DNA of 64,000 nt from JAGVSR01 sp963825555 (GCA_963825555.1 CAWGTZ010000011.1:105953-169952), one strand, 5' to 3'; positions 17,458 through 26,802 are shown, counted from the first letter of the stretch. The notes: generated by a model not told the origin, from the letters alone. Program-made: numbers and translations.

Positions 17458-17515
17458 CCGCTATCCTCCTTAACTCAACTCCGTCGGGCGCACCGGCATA
17501 CCCGTCCTGCCGGAT

Positions 17516-17872
17516 TCAATTCGCCGTCCGCAGGGACATGATGTAGCCGACGAGGTCGCGCAGTTCCGCATTCGTGAAGGAGACTGCCGGCATGGCAGGA
17601 TGAGGCGGAAATACAATGGCCCCGATCAGCCGATCGGCCGACTGTCCGGACCGGTTGGCAATCGAAAAGAAGCTGGCAACGTCCGTTCTCGCGATATTAC
17701 CGGGACTCGCATCCACGTTGTGGCAGGTGACACAAAGCCTTTCGGCTAGCTCCTTACCCCTGCTTGGATCGACACGTCCCGGCTGGGCAAGTGCTGGACC
17801 AGCCAAAAACATGAAAAAGACGAGCGCTGAAAGGGTCTTGACTGCATATGCGCATTTTGAATTTCCGAGCAT
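17516..17872 (-). CDS. Small secreted c-type cytochrome (class I)
   Basis: This 118-residue mono-haem cytochrome has a signal peptide (ALVFFMFLAGPALA), a CVTCH haem site near residue 47, and a methionine ligand candidate in FPPHPAMPAVSFTN. It ends in a LVGYIMSLR helix. GAGAGGA precedes the ATG. It appears to lead the minus-strand cytochrome run. Two FixK/FNR-like elements lie in the 150-base divergent region upstream (17910-17923 and 17947-17960), shared with the small plus-strand gene at 18023. Confidence 0.92.
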   Translation of the reverse strand: MLGNSKCAYAVKTLSALVFFMFLAGPALAQPGRVDPSRGKELAERLCVTCHNVDASPGNIARTDVASFFSIANRSGQSADRLIGAIVFPPHPAMPAVSFTNAELRDLVGYIMSLRTAN

Positions 17873-17909
17873 TCAGCATCCTCTCGCATTTGTACACGCG
17901 GCAACCTCG

Positions 17910-17923
17910 GTGATTTAAATCAG
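17910..17923. promoter_or_regulatory. Weak FNR/FixK-like palindrome (first of two)
   Basis: GTGATTTAAATCAG is a palindrome with the FNR core TGAT-N4-ATCA, but the outer bases differ from TTGAT-N4-ATCAA. It is close to the cytochrome start at 17872, so it may act with the second site at 17947. Confidence 0.35.
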
Positions 17924-17946
17924 AACATGCGCGATCGCGGTCCGCT

Positions 17947-17960
17947 TTGACCTCAATCAG
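17947..17960. promoter_or_regulatory. FNR/FixK-like box between cytochrome gene and small gene
   Basis: TTGACCTCAATCAG matches TTGA-N6-TCAA at seven of eight core bases. With a centre at 17953.5, class II spacing gives short leaders for both divergent genes: about 40 bases to the cytochrome start at 17872 and about 28 bases to 18023. Confidence 0.42.
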
Positions 17961-18022
17961 CACCCAGGCCGGAAGAGATGATATTATTTCGTTTGGCTTG
18001 ATGGAAACAAAGAGACCCCATC

Positions 18023-18262
18023 ATGGGCAGCGAACGGATGACTCCAAATGGTCCACGGGATCAGATTTGCTTCGCGCTCTATCAGCTTCGCGATGACCTC
18101 GCAGAGTTGATCTATGGCTTGGAGTCCGGGCAGATGTCCCAGGAACAGGTCGTATCAGGAGCCAGGGCTCAGCTCGAATGTGTCCTGAACGCTTTGTCCG
18201 AGCACGAGCGGACAACCCCTGACCTGAAGCAGATCAGGCCACGCCCCGACCGCGACCACTAG
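18023..18262 (+). CDS. Small hypothetical protein
   Basis: This 79-residue acidic, probably all-helical cytosolic protein (QICFALYQLRDDLAELIYGLESGQMSQEQVVSGARAQLECVLNAL) has an AAAGAGA ribosome site ahead of the ATG. A second in-frame ATG follows five residues later. No domain is recognised. It is divergent from a cytochrome gene and shares the putative FixK-like control region, and it is convergent with another cytochrome gene. It has the composition of a true protein, but the function is unknown. Confidence 0.5.
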   Translation: MGSERMTPNGPRDQICFALYQLRDDLAELIYGLESGQMSQEQVVSGARAQLECVLNALSEHERTTPDLKQIRPRPDRDH

Positions 18263-18314
18263 GGTTCTAAGTGCGGGCTTTGACGTGTTGGCGGACCGAT
18301 TCAAACCGTCTTCA

Positions 18315-18665
18315 CTATTGTTGCGTGCCCGGGCTGCGCAGGGAGAGAATGTAGGCGACCATATCTCTGAGATCCGTCGTCGTGAACGTCACATCCGGCA
18401 TGTCTGGATGCGGAAAGACGATGGCTTCCACCAGAGCCACCTCCGACTGGAGAGGTTTGTTCGCAATTACCAGAAAGCTCGGCACGCCATTGTCCGTGCC
18501 CTCCGACGCGTCCAGCGTCACATCATGGCAGAGCGCACAGATGTTCTCAGCCAATTCCTCGCCGCGGGTCAGATCCGGCGGACCCTGCTGAGCTCGTGCA
18601 GGCGACACTACCGCCGAGACCAGGGCTGCGACCATGAAAAGGCAGTGTCCCAATCCTGTGCGCAT
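18315..18665 (-). CDS. Small secreted c-type cytochrome (class I)
   Basis: This 116-residue mono-haem cytochrome starts at MRTGLGHCLF behind GAGAGG; the longer reading lacks a signal-peptide start. A signal peptide covers residues 1-25 (VSPARA cleavage region). The haem site is CALCH and the methionine ligand candidate is in FPHPDMPDVTFTT. It is separated from the other three cytochromes by the small plus-strand gene, and it lies just beyond the NAGGN operon end on the same strand. Confidence 0.9.
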   Translation of the reverse strand: MRTGLGHCLFMVAALVSAVVSPARAQQGPPDLTRGEELAENICALCHDVTLDASEGTDNGVPSFLVIANKPLQSEVALVEAIVFPHPDMPDVTFTTTDLRDMVAYILSLRSPGTQQ

Positions 18666-18792
18666 AGCCTCTCCGCCACAAAGCAACCGTTTCCAAGGTC
18701 GCTTACGCAGCGCCCCCATTCGGACGGAGCAATACACGGGTTCGGGTCCGGGACAAGATGGACAAAGATCAGTCAGCCGCAGCGTGTCCAGA

Positions 18793-19935
18793 TCAACTCA
18801 GGTCGGGGGACGGAATCTCCTGGTCTTTGAGCAAGTCCCCGGTTGGTCCGATCACTGTCTCGTCGCGGGCAAAGAGTGGCGGGCTCTGGACATAGAGTGT
18901 CAAAAGCCGCGCAACGCTTTCCAGCGACTCAATGTGGGTCCGTTCATAGCCGTGCGATGAATCCAGAGCGAAGCAGATGAGCGCTGTCCGAATGTCGTTT
19001 CCTGCCTCCACCGCCGCTGCGGAGTCGCTGCGGTAGTGATTGAAAACATCTCGGCTGTGTTCAATTCCATAGTGCCGGCAGATCTCGATCAGCCGGCGCG
19101 TCAGATGCCAGTCGAAGGGGCCACTCGAATCCTGCATGGTAATCGTCGCGCCATAGTCAGAGGTATACTGATCCGGCGCACTCGTTCCATTGTCGATGGA
19201 AACCATTTCCGCCACGTCACCATGCAATACATGACTCGCGCCGACGCCGACTTCCTCCGAAATCGTGAACAGAAGATTGCAGCCGATCGGCATCGTGACG
19301 CCGCTTTCGACAATGGCCTTTGTCGCAGTCAAGACCGCGGCCACACCGGCCTTGTTGTCGAGGTGACGGGAATTGATGAAGCCATTGGCCGAAAACTTGG
19401 GCTGTGGATCGATCGAGATCGTATCGCCCACATTGACCCCGAGCGTGCGGGTTTCCTCCACGTTAGCCGCCCGCTCATCGAGCCGGATCTCGAGATTTTC
19501 CCAGGAGATCTCTTGCCTGTCGATGTCCTCTCCGAAGACATGACCCGAGGCCTTCAGCGGGAGAATCGTACCATGCAGCTTGCGGTCTCCATCGCAATGC
19601 AGCGTCACACGTGCACCCTCTGCAAAGCGCGCCGACCACGTTCCGATAGGCGCGACGCTCGGCCGGCCGTTCGGACGGATTCCCTTCACGATCGCCCCGA
19701 GCGTATCGAGATGGGTAACGAGTGCCCTGCCGGCCACTTCATGTCGCCCCGGCAACGTGGCGCGAATTGCCCCGCGCCGCGTCAACTCGACACCGACCCC
19801 CATGGCTTCCAGGCACTGGCACACGTAGGCGACGGCCTGGTCCGTCATGCCTGTCGGGCTTGGAATAGCGAGCAGTTCGGCTAGGTGCCCGCACAGGACC
19901 TGGCGATCGATCTCAAGACTCCGAAGCCTGCGCAT
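18793..19935 (-). CDS. M42 family peptidase of the NAGGN osmoprotectant system
   Basis: This 380-residue M42/glucanase-type metallopeptidase is cytosolic. Metal-ligand motifs visible are VTHLDTLG (about residue 73), HLDNKAGVAA (about 188) and the acidic ISEEVGVGASH. Peptidases of this type sit as the third gene of NAGGN clusters and probably cleave or process the dipeptide or its precursors. It starts nine bases after the synthetase stop, with an AAGGA site. It is the last gene of the operon ggn amidotransferase, synthetase, peptidase. Confidence 0.9.
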   Translation of the reverse strand: MRRLRSLEIDRQVLCGHLAELLAIPSPTGMTDQAVAYVCQCLEAMGVGVELTRRGAIRATLPGRHEVAGRALVTHLDTLGAIVKGIRPNGRPSVAPIGTWSARFAEGARVTLHCDGDRKLHGTILPLKASGHVFGEDIDRQEISWENLEIRLDERAANVEETRTLGVNVGDTISIDPQPKFSANGFINSRHLDNKAGVAAVLTATKAIVESGVTMPIGCNLLFTISEEVGVGASHVLHGDVAEMVSIDNGTSAPDQYTSDYGATITMQDSSGPFDWHLTRRLIEICRHYGIEHSRDVFNHYRSDSAAAVEAGNDIRTALICFALDSSHGYERTHIESLESVARLLTLYVQSPPLFARDETVIGPTGDLLKDQEIPSPDLS

Positions 19936-19944
19936 ACTTTTTCC

Positions 19945-21672
19945 TTAGGCCGCCGCCGACTGAACACGTGTCTGAGGGAACAGGAGATCGATGAAGCGCA
20001 CGGCGGTCGGCGCAGGTTCGTGATTGGCAAGGCCCGGACGCTCGTTGGCCTCGATAATTCGGTATTCTGGCCGGTCTGGCGCGCGGACCATGAAATCGAG
20101 ACCCACGACGGGCATGTCAAGGATTTGCGCGGCCCGGACCGCGGCATCGGCCAACTCTGGATGCAGCCGCTTCGTCACATCATGGATCGTTCCGCCGGTA
20201 TGCAGGTTCGCCGTCTTGCGAACAGCGAGTTTCTCTCCTTCGGGAAGGATAGAATCCAAATTGTAACCGGACTCACGAATGCAGCGCTCTGTTTCCGCGT
20301 CCAGCGGAATGCGGCTCTCACCCTTGGTAGCCGCAGCGCGGCGGCGGTCGAACTTCTCGATCAGCGTCGATATCGTATGTACGCCATCGCCGACGATTGT
20401 GGCTGGCTTGCGTATAGCGGCTGCCACGACCTCGCCGCCGATGACGATGATGCGAAGGTCCTGCCCAGCGACGAATTCCTCCATGATCAAGTCGTCCGCA
20501 TGATCCCGCGCGCGCAGCAAGGCGTCGCGGACATCCTGCTGGCTGCGGAGATCGACCGACACGCCGGCGCCCTGTTCGCCCTTGGCAGGCTTCACCACGA
20601 CACGCTGGTGGCGGCGCAGAAACTCAAGGGCTTCGGTATCATCCTTCACATGGATCTGGGCAGGAACCGCCAGCCCGTTTGCCAACAGAAGACGATGGGT
20701 CAACCGCTTGTCATCACAGCGGCTCATGGCCACGGCGCTCGTCAGATCGCAAAGGGATTCCCGGCAGGCAATCGTTCGCGATCCCAGAGATAGACGGAAG
20801 AGACCGGCACGCGCGTCCTCCACCTCGACGGCGATCCCGCGCCGGCGCGCTTCGTCGATTATGATCTGGGCATAGATGTTGAGTTCATCGGCGGGTTCGG
20901 GACCGATGTAGAGTTTCTCGTTGATCTGGCTTCGTGTCTTGACCGTGAACACGGAGACTTTCTCGAAGCCGAGCTTGGCATAGAGCGACAGCGCCTCCGC
21001 GTTGTCGTGCATGACGGAAAGCTCCATGAAGGAGCGGCCGCAGTTGCGGAATGTCCGGGCAAGCTTCAGGACGAGCTGCTGCCCAACGCCCGGAAGAGAG
21101 CATTTCGGGTCGACGGCAAGGGCCCAGAGGCTCGTGCCGTTCTCTTCGTCGCCAAACACTGCCACATGATCAACGCCCATGACGGCGCCGATCACCTTCT
21201 TGCGGTTGACGTCCTCGGCGACAAGCACGCGAACCGCGCTATGACCTTCGATCTCGGCGAGATACCCCGTGCGGACAGGCACCATGCCATGCACCGTATA
21301 GATGGCATTGATGGCCGCCTCGTCACCGGGCACGGCGGCGCGAACCTGGAAACGGCGTCTCTTTGCCACCTGAAGCGTGGGCGCGTTGAGGTCGAGACGC
21401 AACGTATGGGAAGGATCGAGAAAGAGCGCCTGCGGCGCGAAACCCAGAACGAGATGGGGGTCTTGCACGTGGAACGCGACATCCCGCGTCCCGCGGGCTT
21501 CCTCCTGAAGGGTCTGAGCCAGCACCTTGGGATCGGTAAATGTCTGGCCGAAGATCAAACGGCCCCAGCCGCAATCGGCTATGGCCTGCTCTCCGTAGGA
21601 TGAAGCTGTCACGGCTCCGCTGGTCGGCGTGCCCGAAGCATTCGCAGTTCGCGGCGCTGCAAAGCCTGTCAT
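19945..21672 (-). CDS. ngg: N-acetylglutaminylglutamine synthetase (GNAT plus ATP-grasp)
   Basis: This 575-residue two-domain enzyme has an N-terminal GNAT acetyltransferase-like part (about residues 90-250; VDPKCSLPGVGQQLVLKLARTFRNCG contains the acetyl-CoA loop). The C-terminal ATP-grasp ligase (about 300-575) contains VVVKPAKGEQGAGV and RIIEANERPGLANH. It makes N-acetylglutaminylglutamine, the substrate of the neighbouring amidotransferase. The start at 21672 is set by a GAGAGGAT site; longer readings would overlap the upstream gene by 160 bases. It is the middle gene of the NAGGN operon. Confidence 0.93.
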   Translation of the reverse strand: MTGFAAPRTANASGTPTSGAVTASSYGEQAIADCGWGRLIFGQTFTDPKVLAQTLQEEARGTRDVAFHVQDPHLVLGFAPQALFLDPSHTLRLDLNAPTLQVAKRRRFQVRAAVPGDEAAINAIYTVHGMVPVRTGYLAEIEGHSAVRVLVAEDVNRKKVIGAVMGVDHVAVFGDEENGTSLWALAVDPKCSLPGVGQQLVLKLARTFRNCGRSFMELSVMHDNAEALSLYAKLGFEKVSVFTVKTRSQINEKLYIGPEPADELNIYAQIIIDEARRRGIAVEVEDARAGLFRLSLGSRTIACRESLCDLTSAVAMSRCDDKRLTHRLLLANGLAVPAQIHVKDDTEALEFLRRHQRVVVKPAKGEQGAGVSVDLRSQQDVRDALLRARDHADDLIMEEFVAGQDLRIIVIGGEVVAAAIRKPATIVGDGVHTISTLIEKFDRRRAAATKGESRIPLDAETERCIRESGYNLDSILPEGEKLAVRKTANLHTGGTIHDVTKRLHPELADAAVRAAQILDMPVVGLDFMVRAPDRPEYRIIEANERPGLANHEPAPTAVRFIDLLFPQTRVQSAAA

Positions 21673-21739
21673 TGACTTATCCTCTCTTGTCGTCATTGAC
21701 GAAGTGGCGCGGCTCATAAGCCGGCGATCAACACTCGCA

Positions 21740-23518
21740 TCATCCAACGTGCTGCTGGAGCCACAGTTCAAGCAGGGCAACTTGCCAAAGCTTTGACCCG
21801 CCGAGTGGCGTAATATGTTCTTTGGGATCGGCCAAGAGTTCATCAATGGCCTCTTTCCGGAAGAGCCCACGGTCGCGGGCTGAGCGCGATCCCAGGGCAT
21901 CCTGGACCATTTCGAGAACGGGTCCCTCGAGATACTTGAGCGCAGGAACCGGGAAGTAGCCCTTCGGCCGGTCGATTACCTCGTGCGGAATGACATGGCG
22001 GGCTACGTCTTTCAGAATACCTTTGCCGTTCTGATCGAGCTTCAGCTCCGGCGGGATGCGCGCTGCGAGTTCAACGAGTTCATGGTCTAGAAATGGCACG
22101 CGTGCTTCGAGCCCCCACGCCATCGTCATGTTGTCTACGCGCTTTACGGGATCGTCGGCGAGCATGATCGTCGTATCCAGCCGCAGAGCCCGGTCCACCG
22201 GCGTCGATGCTCCCGGCATATCGAAATGGCTGCTGACGAAACGGCGGCTCCAATCCTCGCCCACATAAGTGTTTGCGACAAGACGTTCATAGTCGTCGTG
22301 GTTCCGGTCGAAGAAGGCGTGCGCGTAGTCTTCCACCGGGCTGTTGCTGTTGGCGAGCGGTTGATACCAGTGATAGCCGGCAAAAACCTCGTCCGCGCCC
22401 TGGCCGCTCTGGACCACCTTGACGTGATCCGAAACCTCCTGAGAGAGGAGATAGAAGCCGATATTGTCGTGGCTCACCATCGGCTCCGACATGGCGCCGA
22501 TGGCCTGCGGCAATGCACCGAGCAACCGCTCGGAGCGGACCATAATCTTATAATGCTCGCTGCCGAAATGCTTGGCGACGAGGTCGGAATAGACGAACTC
22601 ATCGCCCTTTTCCCCGCCGACAGCCTCAAAGCCAATGGAGAAGGTTTTGAGGCCCTTCTGGCCCTGTTCGGCCAATAGACCAACGATGAGGCTCGAATCT
22701 AGTCCGCCCGATAGCAGCACGCCCACCGGCACATCCGCGACCATGCGCCGGCGCACCGCCGTCTTGAGCGCCTCGTGGGTAGCGTCACGCCAGTCCGCCG
22801 CACTACGTTCCAGATCCTCCGTGCTGCGCTCAAAGCTCGGCGCCCAATAGACCCAGTCCTTTCGGCGCCCATCGGGCTCGAAGATCGCAATAGTTGCCGG
22901 CGGCAGCTTGCGCACGCCGCGCAGAATCGTGAACGGCGGCGGGACCACCGCATGAAAAGTCATGTAGTGATGAAGCGCGACGGGATCGATACGCGTATCC
23001 ACCTCGCCCGCAGCGACGAGTGCCGGCAATGTAGAGGCAAAGCGCAGGCGCTGACCATCGGCAGATTCGGAGAGATAAAGCGGCTTTATGCCAAGTCGAT
23101 CACGCGCCAAAATGAGCCGGCCCGTGTCCCGCTCGTGAATGGCAAAGGCGAACATGCCCTGGAGGCGCTCGACGGCCGCAGCGCCCCACGCATGATAGGC
23201 TTTAAGGATCGTCTCCGTGTCGCCGTCGGAGAAAAAGTGATAGCCCTTGGCGCTCAGCTCGGCACGCAATTCCTTATAGTTATAGATGCAGCCATTGAAC
23301 GCGATGCTCAAACCAAGCTCGGCGTCGACCATCGGCTGGCGCGCCTTGTTGGATAAATCGATAATCGATAGGCGCCGGTGCCCAAGCGCCACCGAACCAT
23401 AGGCTACAACGCCAGCCGAGTCGGGCCCGCGCGGCCGCATCGTCTCTGTCATCCGGGTCAGTCTCTCGACCGAAACATCGGATCCATCAAAACGCGCTTC
23501 ACCGCATATTCCGCACAT
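21740..23518 (-). CDS. ggnA: N-acetylglutaminylglutamine amidotransferase (asparagine synthase-like)
   Basis: This 592-residue protein has an N-terminal class II glutaminase domain with Cys2 as nucleophile (MCGICGEARF, RPRGPDSAG, GHRRLSIIDLS, AFNGCIYN) and a C-terminal asparagine synthase ATP-pyrophosphatase domain (GVLLSGGLDSSLIVGL near residue 268). It amidates N-acetylglutaminylglutamine to the osmolyte NAGGN. It is the first gene of the operon and is divergent from a MarR-type regulator across about 180 bases. Confidence 0.95.
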   Translation of the reverse strand: MCGICGEARFDGSDVSVERLTRMTETMRPRGPDSAGVVAYGSVALGHRRLSIIDLSNKARQPMVDAELGLSIAFNGCIYNYKELRAELSAKGYHFFSDGDTETILKAYHAWGAAAVERLQGMFAFAIHERDTGRLILARDRLGIKPLYLSESADGQRLRFASTLPALVAAGEVDTRIDPVALHHYMTFHAVVPPPFTILRGVRKLPPATIAIFEPDGRRKDWVYWAPSFERSTEDLERSAADWRDATHEALKTAVRRRMVADVPVGVLLSGGLDSSLIVGLLAEQGQKGLKTFSIGFEAVGGEKGDEFVYSDLVAKHFGSEHYKIMVRSERLLGALPQAIGAMSEPMVSHDNIGFYLLSQEVSDHVKVVQSGQGADEVFAGYHWYQPLANSNSPVEDYAHAFFDRNHDDYERLVANTYVGEDWSRRFVSSHFDMPGASTPVDRALRLDTTIMLADDPVKRVDNMTMAWGLEARVPFLDHELVELAARIPPELKLDQNGKGILKDVARHVIPHEVIDRPKGYFPVPALKYLEGPVLEMVQDALGSRSARDRGLFRKEAIDELLADPKEHITPLGGSKLWQVALLELWLQQHVG

Positions 23519-23699
23519 TAGAAAATTGATCCTTTTGATTTGATTTCAGAGGGGCTGTTGGCCGCGCTGGCGCGCAGGGCTGATGAAGCGCTTGCAGAAG
23601 ACCTAAAAGAGATCTCGGCCCAGACATGGAACTAAGCCCATCGGGCGGTTGCGGCGCGTGCCGTTGACTCCGGCCGGTATTTAGAGGACAAATGTTTCT
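23519..23699. promoter_or_regulatory. Divergent promoter region, NAGGN operon and marR
   Basis: Close to the NAGGN operon start the strand carries three TTGAT repeats within about 22 bases. Near the marR start the sequence TCAAA-TGA-TTTGG forms an imperfect dyad over the first codons. Either could be bound by the MarR protein. This is inferred from position only. Confidence 0.35.
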
Positions 23700-24224
23700 A
23701 TGTCAAATGATTTGGACTCAAAAGAAAAAAGACCGCAGATCCTGGCTCTGGCCACAATGGATGCCGTCCCCGTGGATGCTATGGCCATGGCCAACGCCGT
23801 TCTGCGAATGCTCCGGCGGATCAACCGCGTCGGCGATTTGCATTCCAAGGAGCTGGAGCGACTGTCGGGTATCACTACGCCTCAACTGATTGCGCTCAGG
23901 GCCATTCAGGAACTGGGCGAAGTCACCGCCGGGCGTATTGCCGAACACGTCAGCCTGAGCCAGGGCACGGTTTCGATGATCCTCGACCGGCTCGAAACCC
24001 AGGGCCTCATAGCGCGCTATCGCAGCCCGCGGGATCGGCGCATCGTGCACGCCCGATTGACCGAGGCGGGCGAGCAAGCTGTGGCATCTGCCCCGCCTCT
24101 CATGCGCGAGCAGTTCCTGCGCCGCTTTCTGGCGCTCGATCATTCCGAGCAGGCACAAATGGTCGAGAAACTGAGCGCTTTGGCCGACATGATGGATGCC
24201 GAGACGGATACCCCGTCACGATAG
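23700..24224 (+). CDS. MarR family transcriptional regulator
   Basis: This 174-residue protein has a central winged helix-turn-helix (about residues 55-120: TTPQLIALRAIQELGEVTAGRIAEHVSLSQGTVSMILDRLETQGLIARYRSPRDRR). That is a complete MarR signature including the wing RSPRDRRIVHARLTEAG. It is divergent from the NAGGN operon, a linkage also known from other NAGGN clusters, so it probably controls it in response to osmotic stress. Ligand and operator are unknown. GAGGA precedes the ATG. Confidence 0.92.
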   Translation: MSNDLDSKEKRPQILALATMDAVPVDAMAMANAVLRMLRRINRVGDLHSKELERLSGITTPQLIALRAIQELGEVTAGRIAEHVSLSQGTVSMILDRLETQGLIARYRSPRDRRIVHARLTEAGEQAVASAPPLMREQFLRRFLALDHSEQAQMVEKLSALADMMDAETDTPSR

Positions 24225-24388
24225 AGGCGGCCGCCGACGCCACCGAAGTCGGGTCGTCGCTTTCCGGATTGCATTTCTGTATTGCTCAAGCGACGATCAC
24301 GCGCCCCGTTTTCCGGTGAGACTTGCAAAGCCACCGCTCGCGACCCCATCTATCGGCAAGAAGGCAATTTCCAACACTGAGAACCCCA

Positions 24389-24646
24389 ATGTCGAAGTCT
24401 AGCTACATCCTAGCTCTGGCGCTGCTCTTAGCTTCCGCTCCTGCAGCGCTTGCCGGTCTTGGAGGCGAAGCAATGGAACTGGAGGCGGCCCGCGCCAATG
24501 CCCGCGCGGGTGGCCCTCTCAACGACCGCGACAAGGAGCTTCTGGAACGGTATGGCTGCCTGAGTGGAACCAAAAGCGAATTCTGCGAGAAGCTCAATCG
24601 AAGAATGCCGTCCACGACACCTTCCTCCCAGCGCAAAAAACACTGA
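24389..24646 (+). CDS. Small secreted protein with two cysteines
   Basis: This 85-residue protein starts at MSKSSYILALALLL. The signal peptide has a likely cut after ALA near residue 22. The mature part is helical, with two cysteines about 12 residues apart (YGCLSGTKSEFC) that could form a disulfide, and a basic tail. No family was recognised. It lies between marR and a methyltransferase on the same strand, with gaps of over 100 bases on each side. Confidence 0.55.
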   Translation: MSKSSYILALALLLASAPAALAGLGGEAMELEAARANARAGGPLNDRDKELLERYGCLSGTKSEFCEKLNRRMPSTTPSSQRKKH

Positions 24647-24758
24647 CACCGGCCACCGCACTCGCTATCCGCGCATTTCAGATAACAGCCATCCGAATGG
24701 CTCTGATCCGCTTATGATATGCAGTCGTTTTGGTCATAGTTGAACCCGGAGCCTTCTC

Positions 24759-25811
24759 GTGGCGAACATCATCGACGCAGCGGCCGATTTCGCCGGAAAC
24801 TTGGTTCGCCTCGGCTGGTATACGGGGCTGGGCGCGATCGCAGAGCGGACGGCGGAGAAATCGGGTCACGTATCAGCTCCGCGTCCACCCGAGCGCGTCG
24901 TTCCCGGCCGCGATGCCGTGATCGCCGACCTCATCGATTTGTTCCGGCGCGATGCCAATCTGGTCCGGCGCGGCGCGGCCGCAGCTGGTGGCGAACCGGC
25001 CGGGGGCATTTTCGATCACATCGATCGCGTGCGCGCGATGATCGCCGACATCCCGGGGACGATCGCGCGGCGCACGGAGCGCAAAGTCGACACCTCGCGC
25101 ATGGCCGTAGGTGAGAGTGCACTACCCGACTACTTCTTGCAGGACTTCCACTTTCAGACGGGCGGTTACCTTTCGGACGATTCTGCACGCCTTTATGACG
25201 TGCAGGTCGAGACGCTGTTCCGCGGATCCGCATTTGCCATGCGCCGGCAGGCGCTCGGACCGATCGCCGATTTTGTACAGGGGCGTGACCAGCGCGAGAT
25301 TAGACTGCTCGATGTGGCCTGCGGCACCGGTCGCTTTCTGCGCGAGGTACGACGTACCTATCCGGCCATGTCGCTCACCGGCCTGGACCTGTCGCAACCC
25401 TATCTTTCCGAGGCGGAACGACATCTGGAAGGTCTGCGCCCCGTTCACTGGATAGCGGCCAATGCAGAGAGCATCCCGCTCGCGGATGCAAGCCAGGACA
25501 TCGTGACGACGATCTATCTCTTTCACGAACTGCCACCCGATGTCCGACGCACAGTCATCTCGGAAATGGCCCGCGTTCTGAAGCCGGGGGGACTTCTGGT
25601 CTTCATCGACAGCCTGCAGAGAGGCGACCGTCCCGGCGGGTGGGACGGATTCCTGGAGGGCTTCCCAGAGCGGTTCCACGAACCTTACTATCGCCACTAC
25701 ACGATCGATGATCTCAATTCCGTTTTCGACGGAGCGGGTCTTTCAGCCGTCGCTACATGGCCGGCATTTCTGTCTAAGGTCATGGTTCGCCAGAAACGCA
25801 CAGCCGCGTGA
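24759..25811 (+). CDS. Class I SAM-dependent methyltransferase
   Basis: This 350-residue protein starts at GTG 24759 after a GGAG site. The N-terminal 165 residues are a family-specific helical extension. The methyltransferase core then shows motif I (RLLDVACGTGRFLREV), the acidic loop (SLTGLDLSQPYL), motif II (IVTTIYLFHELP) and motif III (VLKPGGLLVFIDS). The order resembles UbiE/Coq5-type C-methyltransferases, but the substrate is not predictable. It stands alone between the small secreted protein and the trehalose operon. Confidence 0.85.
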   Translation: MANIIDAAADFAGNLVRLGWYTGLGAIAERTAEKSGHVSAPRPPERVVPGRDAVIADLIDLFRRDANLVRRGAAAAGGEPAGGIFDHIDRVRAMIADIPGTIARRTERKVDTSRMAVGESALPDYFLQDFHFQTGGYLSDDSARLYDVQVETLFRGSAFAMRRQALGPIADFVQGRDQREIRLLDVACGTGRFLREVRRTYPAMSLTGLDLSQPYLSEAERHLEGLRPVHWIAANAESIPLADASQDIVTTIYLFHELPPDVRRTVISEMARVLKPGGLLVFIDSLQRGDRPGGWDGFLEGFPERFHEPYYRHYTIDDLNSVFDGAGLSAVATWPAFLSKVMVRQKRTAA

Positions 25812-26049
25812 GTTAGAACCTGCCGAAGCCGGTCGCAACGCGTCTTGCTCTTTTCTCAAGTCAGTAACGTTACAGCACGATGCGTGTATCCAGACATCGT
25901 CAGTCCGCCATTCGATTGGCGCCTGGCGAGTTCTCAACCGTAGTCGCGCAAAGGGTTTGCGAACCTGCCGAACGCCTGTAAATCAGAACATGGGCCGTTG
26001 TTCTCTCTTCGCCAGCCGCCGCACCAGTCTTCTCCTGCACCAGATCGAC

Positions 26050-26802
26050 ATGAACCTGCCACCTATTCCACCTCAGCCGGACTTCGCCCTGTTTCTCGAT
26101 TTTGATGGCACAGTCGTCGAGATTGCCGAGCGTCCCGAGCTCGTGCGTCTGGGGGCATCAACTCTGCAAGCGCTCACCGAACTCTCGCGACTTCTTGAAG
26201 GTGCCCTCGCCATCGTGACGGGTCGCGAGATTGAGGCGATCGACAGGTTCATGGCGCCGCTGAAACTCCCTGTCGCGGGCATTCACGGCCTGGAGCGGCG
26301 CGATGCGGGCGGAGCACGCATCAGCTCGACTGATGCCTCTGAAGTCGTGGCCTCACTCACTGAGCGCCTTGCCCCTTTGGTCGACAGCGAAATCGGCCTC
26401 ATGCTAGAACAAAAGACATCGGCCCTGGCGCTGCACTACCGCGCACGTCCCGAATTGGAATCCACGTGTCTTCGCGCGTTCGAGGATGCGGTGGCTGATA
26501 TGCCTGGGATCGAACTCAAAAGGGGCAAAATGGTTCTGGAGGCCAAACCCAACGGAAAGAACAAGGGGACGGCCATTCTCGATTTCCTGGAAGAAGAGCC
26601 CTTCCGTGGCCGCACGCCCTGGTTTGCCGGTGATGACATCACTGACGAGGACGCATTCCAAGTGGTCAACGGCCTCGGCGGCGTTTCGGTCAAAGTAGGG
26701 GAAGGGCCGACGGTGGCCAACTATCGCGCCAAGAGCACCGCGTCTTTTCTGGCTTGGCTCGAAGCTGCCGTTCAGCATATTGCCGCGGAGGTGAAGCGTT
26801 GA
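26050..26802 (+). CDS. otsB: Trehalose-6-phosphate phosphatase
   Basis: This 250-residue HAD-superfamily phosphatase has motif I LFLDFDGTVVE with Asp17/Asp19, the sugar-binding cap, and motif IV AGDDITDEDAF near residue 194. It removes phosphate from trehalose-6-phosphate to give trehalose. ATG 26050 is preferred since homologues begin right before the DFDGT motif; no strong ribosome site is visible and an upstream ATG at 25990 is possible. It is the first gene of a four-gene operon in which every junction overlaps. Confidence 0.93.
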   Translation: MNLPPIPPQPDFALFLDFDGTVVEIAERPELVRLGASTLQALTELSRLLEGALAIVTGREIEAIDRFMAPLKLPVAGIHGLERRDAGGARISSTDASEVVASLTERLAPLVDSEIGLMLEQKTSALALHYRARPELESTCLRAFEDAVADMPGIELKRGKMVLEAKPNGKNKGTAILDFLEEEPFRGRTPWFAGDDITDEDAFQVVNGLGGVSVKVGEGPTVANYRAKSTASFLAWLEAAVQHIAAEVKR

